From assembly GCA_028564675.1 (NCBI GenBank), contig JAOVVO010000184.1, forward strand, positions 1 to 64,000: a stretch of 64,000 bases of DNA, read 5' to 3'. The position numbers and the translations under genes were made by a program. The DNA is from Onchocerca lupi. Taxonomy: Eukaryota; Nematoda; Chromadorea; Rhabditida; Onchocercidae. The first letter of the stretch is position 1; the number at the start of each line of letters is the position of its first letter. The notes beneath the pieces were generated by a model that was not told the origin of the DNA, did no database searches, and saw only the letters and a list, made by a program, of their open reading frames with translations. Shown one piece after another: positions 49,467 through 62,600 of the stretch.

Positions 49467-52400
49467 TTTGAAATGAATTTGAATAGATGATGTTTAATGA
49501 AGATAGGAAGCAACATTACTTGATGGTATTTCGAGATTGATCGAGAATAATCGGGATGAGGGGGTAGGTGAGACAAAATTCAGAGAGAGAGAGAGAGAGA
49601 GAGATAGGGAGAGAGAAAAAGAGAGAGAGAGAGAGGGATTAGCAAATAGGCAAAAGTAATCAAACTCTTTTGCTTCATCTATCTTCTATCCTAAGCTTTG
49701 CTTGCTAGATGAATGTTTGCAAAATGCAGTTTGTTCGATAATATATGGACTGTTAAAGTGGCAAGTGGTCAGTTGACATGCCAGGCGGCTTTGTCAGGCG
49801 GTTTTGTCAGGCGGGAAGGCGGGAAATGGCATAACGATGGATTAAAATTGAATTGCATTGGATGGACATCGGGGGTGAAATGATGACCAATCGGGTCATT
49901 ATCGAATGATATATATCCATTCATCCATCCATTCATTCCTCTCTTTCACTTCTCCTACTCAAATGATTATTAATTGTTCGAAGCAATTTATTTACAATAA
50001 AATCATTTTTTATTTTCACTTCTACTCATTAATTAAATAATTAATTAATCAATTAATGAATTGCTGAATAATTCAATTTATAAATCATTTTTTTTTTTTA
50101 ATCATTCTTATTAATTTCAACCAATTATTTATATGACATTTTTTTTTTTTTTTTTTGATCTTTGACTCATTTAAGTTATAATTTATTTAAAAAAAAAAAA
50201 TTAGTAAAAATCATTTTTCATTTTTATTCATTAATTGCTTTTTTTCTTTTTTTAAAATAAATATTCATTAATTATTCAATTAATTTATGAATTATTTTTG
50301 TATTAGCACATTAGCTGTGACAAAAAGAATTTGCAAATTATTTATTATTCTGTTCATTAAAATAATTTAGAAATCAAATTTTTCTTTTTTTTTTTTATTC
50401 TGTTACTTATTTTGTTTTAGTAATTTATAAGTCATCTTTTTTTTTTTTTTTTTATTGGCTCATTAATTTTATTAGTAATTTTATGAGTAATAATTATCTC
50501 TTAACTAATTTATAAATCATTTTTTATTTGGCTCATTAATTTTTCATCAATCATTTATAAGTTATTTATTATTCTATTCATTACGATTAATTAGTAAAGA
50601 GGAAGTAAAAATTATTTTTTTTTTTTTTTTACATTTGTTCAGATAATTATTGTTAGCAATTTATAAATCATTATTTAATTTGCTCATAAAATAATTTGCA
50701 AAAATTATTTTTTATATTTTACTCATTAATTATCTTCGCAATTCATTAATCATTTCTTATTTATTCATTTATAATTCGATGTGATTTATTAATTACTTAT
50801 TATTTAATCAACTATTTAATATTCGATCATTTATTTCCATTTTTTTTTTTTTATTCTTCGACAATTTTTTTCGATGTCAATTTTTCTTTCCTCTTTTTTT
50901 TTTTTTTTTTGTTATTATTGATGTTAAACGATATTTTGCTATTTCCAATTTATTTACATCGTATCAGTTTTGTTCCTATTTGATATTTTTCTCCTTTTTT
51001 TTTTCCCCGACTTATCGGTATATACCGAATTACTGGAATTTTTCAACATTAAATCTCTGATATATACCGATTTACGGGATTTTCCAATAATCAGCATCTT
51101 TCATTTAATTTCATGAAATATTTCAATTTATCATGAAAATTTCGATTACGAAATTCATAGCGAATAAAATTGGATATTTGATTATTTAAAAAATTTATCG
51201 AATTTATTTGCTCATTAAAGTTGTTTAAAATAAGAAATGAATTTAAAGGATTCTTATTCGAACTAGTAGAAATAATTGTTCTATCGAGAATACTCGAGAA
51301 ATTATCATATTTAAAAAGCAAAAGTAAATAATTAAGAAAAATCTAAGTGAACATCTATATCATAGAAATGTCGTAAAAGTTATAGAAATTTGATTCTACT
51401 CATTTATCTCATAAAAGTCGTATTTTAGAAATCGTAGAAATGATTCTGGAAATCTATATTGTATAAATGTCGCAGAAGTTATGAAAATAATACAATCAAT
51501 ATGCCTGAAGTATTGTAGAAGTTATAAAAAACAATGATTCTAAACACTCATATATCATAGAAATGTCGTAGAAGTCGTAAAAATGATTTTAAAATCTGAT
51601 ATCTTAGTCTTAGAAGTATCATAGAAATCGTAATCATAATAATTCTGAACATAGAAGTGTCGTAAGTGTCATCTATATCGCAGTAAGTGTCGTAGAAGTC
51701 GTAAAAAAAAAAAAAAAAAAAAAAGAAAGATTCTAAACAATGACATCGTAGAAATCGTAAAAAATTATTTTTAGAATCTATCTTTTAGAATTCTAGAAGT
51801 ATCTGTAGAAGTTTATGTAAAAAAGATTCTGAATATCCTATATCAGTAAGATTTATATATGCATATAAAATTATTGTAAAATTTTAAAAATTTAAATTTC
51901 CATCGTGAAAAATATTCTCCTAAAAATAATCACCTGTGATAGAGAATGAACCGATTATAATTGTCCTCGTCATCAACAAAGGTCATTCTTCTTAATTAAT
52001 TCTCTCATGACCTTGTAAACATCATTACTACTTATCAAATACTTCATTAATGTTAAGTTATCAATCTTTTTTAGTAAATTTTTCCAACTTATCTTTACTG
52101 ATAACTTTAGTACGGAAAAACTTTTTTTTTTATCTTATTTTCAAATATAAATAGCAAACTTTTTAAAGTTTAACAAAAAGATTTAGCATTTTAAATTATC
52201 GATTTATTGCGAAAGAATTCTTGTTAAATTAAATTAAAAACTCAGAAATATCGGAAATTTGGAAATCTTCATATACATTTAATTTTCTCAAACTTAAGTA
52301 TTTAAGAATTGAAAATGATAATTTCGTTAAGTGATAATCGAATGATTTCATAGAATATCGTATTGAAAATTCTTGCAGCTAATGAATATAGATGAAAGAT

Positions 52401-53630
52401 TAATTTTTTGCTAAGGTTAGAGGTCATCGAAACTTCTTATTACTTAACCAGTATGAAGTCTCTAACTTTGGAATATATCTATATGATAACAGTTATCAGT
52501 TCATATCACTTGTTCTCGATAATTTACATTGCAATTTGTTTGGATTTTAAGAAGAGATTTGTTAAAAATTCTCAAACATTTGATTTGTCAAAATTTTTTG
52601 AAATATTTCAACAAAAAAGGCAATTTTATATTTTCCTAAAATAACTCTTTCATAGAAGATTTGGTCTTTTCTGGATTCGGATTAGAATGATTAGTGCATA
52701 ATATGAATAATATTGAAATATTTTTAAATTTTTCCATTCTTCTAATCGATTATTTTTATTGAAATTTAAGAAAATATTTTCTTGAGAATTTAATTATTTT
52801 GTTAATTAAATAATTAGAAAAAACAAATAAATTTAATTGTTCGAAAAAAAAAATGTATCATTTGAATAGCAATAAATCACACAAAAAATTTGACAAACTG
52901 AATATTTATTACCAATTAAATGAAACACATTAACGATTTTTGAAAATTTATTTAAAAAATTGTTCATAAAATGCTCAAAGAAGTGCAAATTGTAACAAAT
53001 AGCAATAAATTAAAAATTGCATTACTAAATTACTAGAATTGAAATATAATGATAAATTACAATGTTTTAACAAAGAAAGAAACTTTTTTTTTTTTTCTTC
53101 TTTTAAAGTGATTTTTTTTTTTTTGTCAAAGTAGCAAAATTTTTGTGAAAAATTGAAAACCAATTGATTGGTATGATTTGTGACAACAGATTGATTTGTG
53201 CAAATTTTCACCGGATAGAGAAACCGGAAAAATGAAATTTGAAATGACGAATGAATCAGACGGATTGCCCGATAGTTTGAATCTTTTTTTCGTGATGATG
53301 ATGATAAGTTGATAATGATAATGATAATCATCGTCGTCGTGTATTGTAATCTTTACTGAATCGAAGAGAGACTGATAGGATGAAATTGTGAAGTGACGGT
53401 ATGAATCAAATGGATTGCTAATAGTTTTTTTTTTGATGATAATGATAAGATAATAATAATGATGATGATGATGATGATAACAATCGTGATTTGATTTTCA
53501 TCGTCGTCGCCGTCGTTAATTACATGAGAAAAAAAAAAAGCGGAACAAGTTTTCTTCTCTCTTGTCCTCTTTTAAATTTCAAAAAATTTGATTTTTTTTT
53601 CTTTTTCCCAAACTATTGCCTTTTGATTTT

Positions 53631-53661
<31 letters not shown>

Positions 53662-56600
53662 CTCAAGCCTATCATTTTCTTCTTCTCTTATCTTTTGTCC
53701 TTGATAAATTGCTCCAATTTTTTAAAATTTATTGCATCAGTTTAGTTCGCCGCATTGTTACTTTTCTTATCAACTAATTATTCATTAATTAATTAACCCA
53801 CTTGTTGTACTATTTCAAATACATCTCTCATCGAATTATTTATCTAGCACATTATCACTAATTTATTATTTATCACTTATCATTTATTATTTTAAACAAC
53901 AAAAAGCATTCTTATGCCGATGCTATCAGTTATTTATTGATGAAATTTTTGTTTTTGAAAATATTTTATGAATAATTTGTTGTTTTTTTTTTTTTTTTGC
54001 ATCAAATTTAAATTTTATAACAATAAATTAAATATTCGTTAAATTTTAATATCGATTAAATGATTTTTGCATTTTTTTTTATCGAAATCAAAAATGAAAT
54101 TTAATAAATTAATTTTACAACAATTATTTGAATATATTTCTTGAATTTTATCAAATTTTAATAAAAAAATTAAATGATTTTTGAATTTCATCATTAAATT
54201 CTTCAGCTTTTTTTTGCTTTTTTTTGATTTTATTTATGAAAATTATAACAAATATTAACTTTATAGTAATCAATTAAATATCTTTTGAATTTTATCAAAT
54301 TTTAATATCAATTAAATGTTTCCTAAAATTTCATTAAATTTTAAGATCAATGAAATATTTCTTAAATTTTATTAAATTATTCAATGTTTCGTTTTATATT
54401 TATGAAATTGTAACAAATACTGATTTGATAACAACTCTTTGAATTTCATCAAATTCGAATGTTTTATTAAATCATTTTTGAATTTCATTAAAATTCCTGA
54501 GCTCATTTTTATTTATGAAAAGATAATCAATAAAAGTTTGTTTGTTTTTTTTTGTGTGTGTTCTTTATAATATAATAATGAATTGTTAGTTGATCGAATT
54601 TAAAGATCTTAATTATAAATACATCATAATTAATAAAGCATAATTACAAATTTAATTATTAAATATATTTTAATTAATATATCTTAATTAAAAATTTATC
54701 TTGATTGCTATAAATATATCTTTTATTAATTGATTTGGAAAAAAAAAACGAAGATCTTAATTATAAATATATATAAATATACCTCAATTATAAAAAGCTA
54801 TGAATTTTTTAATTAAATTAATAAATTTAGATATCAGTACAATTAAAGTGTAATTTTATGTGGCAATAAATATCATCATTTATTTAAATTTAATTGCATT
54901 GATTCATTTGTCTCCTTCCATTGATAACTAAATGATAATAACCAAAATGCACTTTTAACGAGTGATAATATCAATTTAATCAGTTTGAGCAAAAAGAAAT
55001 GAAAAATATTGAAGAAAAAGAAAAAAAAAGTGTCAGCTGATATCGAAATGTTTGAAAAGAATATGTGAAAAGTGCAAATATTGATTTTTTTTTTTTTTTT
55101 TTAAATATTAAATTACAAAAATAGGCATCTTTAAAACATTCAATTTTAGTTGCTCTTTTCATAATTTTAACATTTTAACATTTAATTTTTAATATTTTTA
55201 ACATTTCTTTCTTTTTTTTTTTTTTTTTTTTTTTTGTTATTATCGTATCGTTTTAGTTTTTTTTTTTAAGTAATTAATTAAAAATTATATTCTAATTTTG
55301 TATTAAATTTTTACAGTATGGATGATGGTTCATCACCTTCCAGACGACCATATATACGATTAACATCATTTCTTAATAATATTACTAAAAATGCGGGTGA
55401 TGAAGTACGATTTAAATGTGAAGCTACTGGTAATCCATTACCTCTTCAATTTAGGTAAGTTTTTGTTTTTGTTTTTTTTATTTAATTAAAATTAATTAAA
55501 ATTTTGGAAATATGAAAATTTAACAATGATTTGTTGTAGCTAATTAAAATTTCATAAATAAAGATTCAATAATATTATTCTAGTTAATATTTGTTATATA
55601 ATTTTACATAATTATATTAAAAATAAATGAGAAAATAAAATTATATCAAATAAGAAATTGAAAAAAAAAATTTTAAATCAAATTATGATTAAAAATTATA
55701 TAGAAATAATATTCATATTAAGCTCACAAATTGTTTTTTTTTTTTTTTGTATATTATTTATAACTTAAAATTAGAAAATTTAATACATAGAAATGAATTA
55801 TATTATATTATGAGTAGAAATTGAATTCCATTAAATTGTTGAAAAATAAATCGAATAAATAAAAGAGTAATTAATTAATTAGAAATAAATAATGTAATTT
55901 AGTCAATTATTTTATCAAATTATTAGAAATTTTTTTAGTTGGTTGAAAAATCATGCACCGGTGGAAAAGAATCGTAAGACGAAGATTAAAAATCGTGAAT
56001 ATTGGTCTCGATTGATAATCACTGATTTAGAGGTGTTGGATAGTGGATATTATCAGTGTATTGTTAGTAATTCTTTCGCAAGTGTCAACACAACTGCTAT
56101 TCTTAGGGTTTGTTTATTTGTTTATTTTTGTAAACAAATTTTCGTGAAGAAAAAAAATTAGAGAAATTGTCAAGTTTCTCATGATGATTTTCAATTCAAA
56201 TTCATATCATTAATATTCTACTTTTAACCTTTTCATTTCACTGATTCAATTCAAAATTTTGTTATTTTTATTTCATTGATATGAATTTCAGAATCTTATC
56301 ATTGCTTCTAGAAATTCATTCAAATTTTAGTGATAATTTGCACAATTTGAAAAATTTTTACTATAGCATCAATAAATTCTGTCCTAATTTATCGATCAAA
56401 CTAATAATTGAATTTTTTCCAATAATAACAATGAAATTTTTTCGATGAAATTATTGATTGAATTTTTTTTTTGTTCAAATTATTTCTAAAATTTTTGCAA
56501 AAATTGAAATTTTTTTCCATTGTGATTAGTCTAAATTTCATTGGCTATTTTTGACTATCATATGTTGCATGTTTTTCATTTCCTTTTTTTCTTCATTTTC

Positions 56601-59600
56601 AGAAAAATTAAAGTCGAAATTATTTGTGATTAATTGATAAATTCCCTAAATTAAATCAATTTATTGATAAATTCGCTAAATTAAATCAATTTATTGATAA
56701 ATTCGCTAAATTAAATTAATTTATTGATAAATTCGCTAAATTAAATCAAATTAATCTTTTTTTCACAAACTTTGCAAAATTGGTAAATATAGATTGTAAG
56801 TATTGAATAGAAATTTAGGATAATATTTAGATATATTTATTCTAAAGATTGAATTGAATTCTCATTGGATTTAATTTGATATTGCATTTTGCTATGCATT
56901 CATGCATGCAAATTGCATGATGCATGCAAGCTATTAGCAAATGCAAACCAGGCTGCTTATTTAATTTCCAAATTATCCAATAGCTTATCTTTCAATTTAT
57001 CAATGATTCATCATTTAGATATCTGAAAATATTTATTACTGTTTTAAAATGAAAAGTAAAATTTAGCTTTTCACATTTCAATTGGTCAGTTTTTTTAAAT
57101 TTCAAGCATAATTGTTTAAATTTTAAGCTTAAATTATTATTTAAGCAAAATTATTTACAAAAAAAAAAAAAAAAAAAAACGTTATTTGCTTTCTTAACTA
57201 ATTAATTATTACAGACTAAATTATCATTCATCATTGTTGACATTTTTGTTTTTTTTTTTTTTTTTCTTCGTCTTTAATATTTCTAACATTCTATTTTCAA
57301 TGTGCAAAACGATTAATTTTTATCAATTCAAATATTATCATTACATTCGATAGAATTTTTCAGTTTCTTATCAGATTAAATAAAATACGAAAAACTTTTC
57401 GTTTTTTTTTTTCGTTCAATTTTTATTTACAAAATTTTGTCAAATTTTTGAACAAAATTATGTTGCAAATTCGCAAAAAAAAAAAAAAAAAAAAAAATGA
57501 AAAAACAAACAAAAAGAAGAAAAATGTATTTCGACGGAAAAATATAATAAATGATTTTCGGAAAAAGATTGATTTCCTTTTTTTTTTTTTCTGAAACACC
57601 TGATATTCGTGAAGCAAAACTAAAAACCAATCACTTCATCGATCAATTTTTCAAAATTTTTTTTTAAAATCTTTCAAATTCATTCCTTCCTTTTTCATTC
57701 CTTCCATTCTTCTCTAAATTCTCCTTTTTTCCTTTTTTTTTTTTTTTTTTTGTTTCATAGCTTTTTGATTGACAGTTATTTCCTTAAAGCTTTCTAAAAG
57801 TTTTCTTTCGTTTTTTTTCTTTTTCTCTTAAAAAAATTCTAAATTCATTCTTTTTTTTTTTAAAATATTCTTTAAATTCTATTTTTTGGAATTCTTTTCA
57901 AAAGTATTTACTCTATATAAGTTTTTAATTTGATTATGATCAATTAGCAAATAAATAAAAAATCATTGAGGCATTTTTTCTTCAATTTTACAAATAATTT
58001 TGTTAAATTTTAAAAATTTGTAATATAAGTAAGCAGTTAAAGTTAAAGATTAAGAAGTTAAAATTTTTGTACATAAAAACTTAAAATTCCGAAGATTGTA
58101 TAAAAGAATTAAGTTTCGAGATTGAGATTAATTTTCAGAGAATTATATTTCATTTCTGTTAACTAGTGCTGGATTTTGAATGCTTTATAATTTGCATAAA
58201 CAATAATTGATTATATCAGTGATAGTAAATAATCAGGCTCTTTATTTCATAGAAATTGACATTTGCTCCCGTTTTGCTTCAATTCTAATCTTTCTATTTG
58301 ATTTTAAGAGATTAGCATCTATTTCAACAATCAATAAATGCTTCTTTGATAATAATTTATCGAATAATTGATGAATCATTATCAATCATTTTATTCAATT
58401 ACTATTTCAAATTATTGCATTTATGTTCGGATTTATTGGAGAAATATCGTAGGAAATTGATCATTGATGAAATTTTGCTAATTAATTTCGATTACAAATT
58501 TTGATACTTTTTTTTTTTTTAATATACAAAATATCAAAAATGATCAATTTATTTGAATATTTTCGTATAATTTGCATGTAACATGAATAAAGGAAACATT
58601 GTTCCATCAATTTTTACTGTTTGTCAGAATAAATGATTCATCGTTTATGTTACATGCGATTATTAGCGAATTATCAAGTAAATTGATCATTGATCACTGG
58701 GTTATTCTTTATATTACAAGAAATTCAAAAAGATTTTTTTTTTTTCGTTAAGAAAATATAATAGAGGAATGCAATTATTCTCGTTTTTTTTTTTTTTTTT
58801 TCTTTTTACTATTTTCGAAATATTCGAGAAATAAATTATTTTAAAGAAAATTGGAAATTAAATATCTTTTATTCCATAATTATTCTCATTAAAAAGACAG
58901 CTAATGAATGAAACATTTGTTTATAGCTTCTTCTATAAAAGAGATATGTGAAGGAAATTTGAAATTTAAAATAATTTAAAAAGTTTCAAAAAATTTCTAA
59001 TTTAATTATTGATTAATTCATATATCTAGTTCTATTGGCATTTGAAATTATTTGCAATTTGCTTTAGAAAGGATATATGAGTGAAAATTTTAATAAATTT
59101 TTTTTTTTTTTGAAATTTCAATAAAAATAAATTTTTAAAAACTTTTAACAAATTTAGAATGAATTTAAGAAGTTTGAAAAAAATTTCGAATTAATTATTA
59201 GCCAATTCATAATTTCAATTTTTATTCGCATTTGAAATTCATTTACAATTTCCATAGAAATGATATATGAATAAAATTTCAAATTTAAAATGATCAAAGT
59301 TTTGAAGAAAAAAAAAAAAATTTTGAAATTTAACCATTAATTTATTTGCATTTGGAATGGAAAGGATATTTGAGTGAAATTTTAAATTTAAAATAATTTA
59401 AGAAACTTTGAAAAATTTGTTTTTAATTTATTGACTAATTCATATTTACCATTTCTTTGCAATTGGAATAAAACATTATTTTTCGTTTTAGATGTTATCA
59501 ATATCATGAAAAAAAAAAAAAAAAAAAGTAATGATTGAATAATCAAAGAGCTCTACTCTCATCATTAGCCACCATCTAGCTGTTTTAATTAATCATTTAC

Positions 59601-62600
59601 ATTGATATTTAATTAATATTCCAATATTCCACCCATCGATTGCTTAATTTTCCTTCTAAACTTATTTTATTTTATTTTTCTTTATATTTTTGTTTGCTTA
59701 AAAAATTAGAGAAAATATTTGATTTTTAGATCTCATCTCATTCAATTGAATTAATTTTATTTCTCTTCTAATTTAATTTATTTTATTCCAAATTTTTCAT
59801 CAATTTTTTTCAAAACTTTATGATCATTTAAAGCTTTGTGTTTTATAAAATTAATGAAATTTTTTATTTTCTTTTGTAATAATGCTTTTTTTTTATTATT
59901 ATTATTATGAAATTAAAAAATTTTGTTAACTTTAGTTAATGAAATCTTTTTTTTTTTTCAACTTTTATTAGAAATAAATTAATGATCGAATAAAATAGAA
60001 AAAAAAAAAAAAAAAAGAAAAAAATTAGATGCGTTAAGATTGTTTGCAAAAAAAAATTTTGATTTATGAAGATTAAGACAAATTTATTGATAATTAAATT
60101 CGAACTATACTTCGAATTTAATTTTTAACAAATTTTGATTTTTAACTTTCTAAATTTAACTTTGAATAAGTTTCGAAATTATTAATGTTGAATTATTTTG
60201 AGAGAAAAAAGAAAATATTAATTTGGAAAGATTGCAAGAATTGATAAGAGAATTGTGCGAAAAATAGGCGTTATTTTAGGGAGGTAATAAAAGGTCATCC
60301 CAACTTTTAGGTAATATTTAATTAGTAAAATTTTAGAAAAATTAAAAAACTCAAGAATTGTTCCAAAAATAATTTCTATTCATTACAAATATCTATATAT
60401 ATTTGTTTAATTAGTTATTCAAATGCTTCATTAGAATACGAATGAAAATGTATGATTTCCATTTCGCATTTCTCTTAATTTATTTAAATTTAATTCGATA
60501 AGAATAGGATCGAATATGTCAGTTAGTTATAATATGAGGAAAAATAATAAAATATCCGATACTGGGGAGGGGGGGGGGAGTAAGAGAGAATTGTAGAGAG
60601 GGGCCATGTTATATATTTGACGGCCTTTTCTCCCTCTTTTCATCGTCAAAATCGACCTCGGCTATTGCTGCTCTGTAGTTTGTCCAAAAAGCAATCGTTG
60701 AAATTGTAATCCATCATCACGGATGACAACGACGACGACGACGGTGGCCGCGACTGCGACAATGACTGCGACGACGATGGCGACAATGACAGTGACAAGC
60801 GACGGCTCAGTCATCTTCCATTATGGACAGACGACTAATTCAATAAATCTTTCGCTTTCAGTTTACGCTATCCTCTCCATCTATCCTTTATTGTTGATTT
60901 AACAGATGATAAACTGATAAGTTTCTGATAATATCCATATCGATCCATTATTACTTCTCTTCTCTCTTATATTTAATATTATTTTTTGACTGAAATATCA
61001 ACTATTGATTTGCTATTTTTTGATTTTTTTTAAGCAAATTCTTAAGTTAAAATTTTTAAATTTTCAAACAAATTTCAAAACTATTATTTACATTTTAATT
61101 ATATTTTAAGTGTATGCTATTTTTGATTTTGCAAATTCAAATATTTCAGTTTTAAATATGTACTAGATCATGATATGCTTTTGTGTAAATTCAAATATTT
61201 TAAGTATTGCTTATTTTTCAAATATGAATTTTATTTGAATTTTGTTTTTTATTAAAATTACTATTCTTTGGTATGTTTTTATGCAAATCCAAATATTTTA
61301 AAATTTTGTTTATTTTTCAAAATATTTTAAATATATATTATTTTTTGGTATTTTTTTTTTTTTTTTTTGAATACAAATTCGAAAATTTTCAAATATTTGG
61401 AATTTCATTAGAGATTAAAAAATTTTTCAAAATTTAAAAATGGCAAATTCATTTGTCTATTCTTTTATAAATTATTTTTGTTATCACAATAATTTCTATT
61501 TTCATTTTTTCCTCTCTATTTCTATCAGATGTGATATTTTTGACATTAACCTTTGACCCATTACTATTTATTAATGTTAGACCAGTCATTTGAATTAAAT
61601 AAAATTTTAAATTTTTAGTAATTATTTAATTTATGTGCCCATTCTTTTTAGAATGCTTCAAAAAATTAGAGAAAAAAAAAATTTTTTTTTCTCTTTTTTT
61701 TTTGGATTATTATGAAATGGCTGTTTATTTTTCATATCAATTCAAATACAATTGATAAGAAAATTTAGTGCTATTCATAATTAGTTATTCGCGAAGATTT
61801 GCTCCAATATAATTTATTTTACAAACTATATCATTTCCTAAACTTATTGATTGATGTTTTTAAAATTTATTAAACTTCAAAGGCTGTATTCTTAAACTGC
61901 AAACTTTTTGATGGGAGAAAGAAGTGAAGAAGTGAATCGATCATTATTTCACTTAAATTTTTAGTTTTATGTAAGAATTCAGTTTAAAAATTTCTCGATA
62001 AAGTATTCAATCTCAAGAGATTTTATCATTTCAGCATTTTTAGAATTTAGCGAAATAAAAAAATTCAAATTTGATGACTATACTAAATGAATTAATTAAT
62101 TTAGTACTTGAAAATGAAAAAAAATATGCAATCGATCATTGATAATCATTTTCTAAACTTTTTGAGTGCAACATTTCTTACTTGCATTTTGCAATTTACT
62201 TACCATTTTTAATATTTCATGCATTTTGCAATTTTTCCTTCAAATTTATGCTTAAAATTTCTATAAATATTTCATTTTTTCTAATATTATTTAAATATTT
62301 TTAAATATTAATGATTTGTTAACATTTCAATTCTTTTAATTAAAAATTTTTTATATTATTTTTCAAATTTAAATTATTATTTTTTTTTTTCTAATCAAAA
62401 ATAATATTTTCCAAATTATGACGAATGTTTATTAGAAAGCAAACAGAAAACTGATTATAAATTGCTTTTTTTTTTTCTTTTAACTTTCTGTTATCTTTGT
62501 GCTTTATCTGCTCATCATTAACCTTTGACCTTACAGTAGTTACAACAGAAAATTATCTGTTCCATTATCTGCTCAACGGATGCAGCTGTTCATTTTTCGG

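Noticed and set aside
60708..60834. Asp-rich + strand frame through the GAC repeat
   Set aside because: It has no ATG and no acceptor, and ends soon after the repeat; it is best read as repeat.
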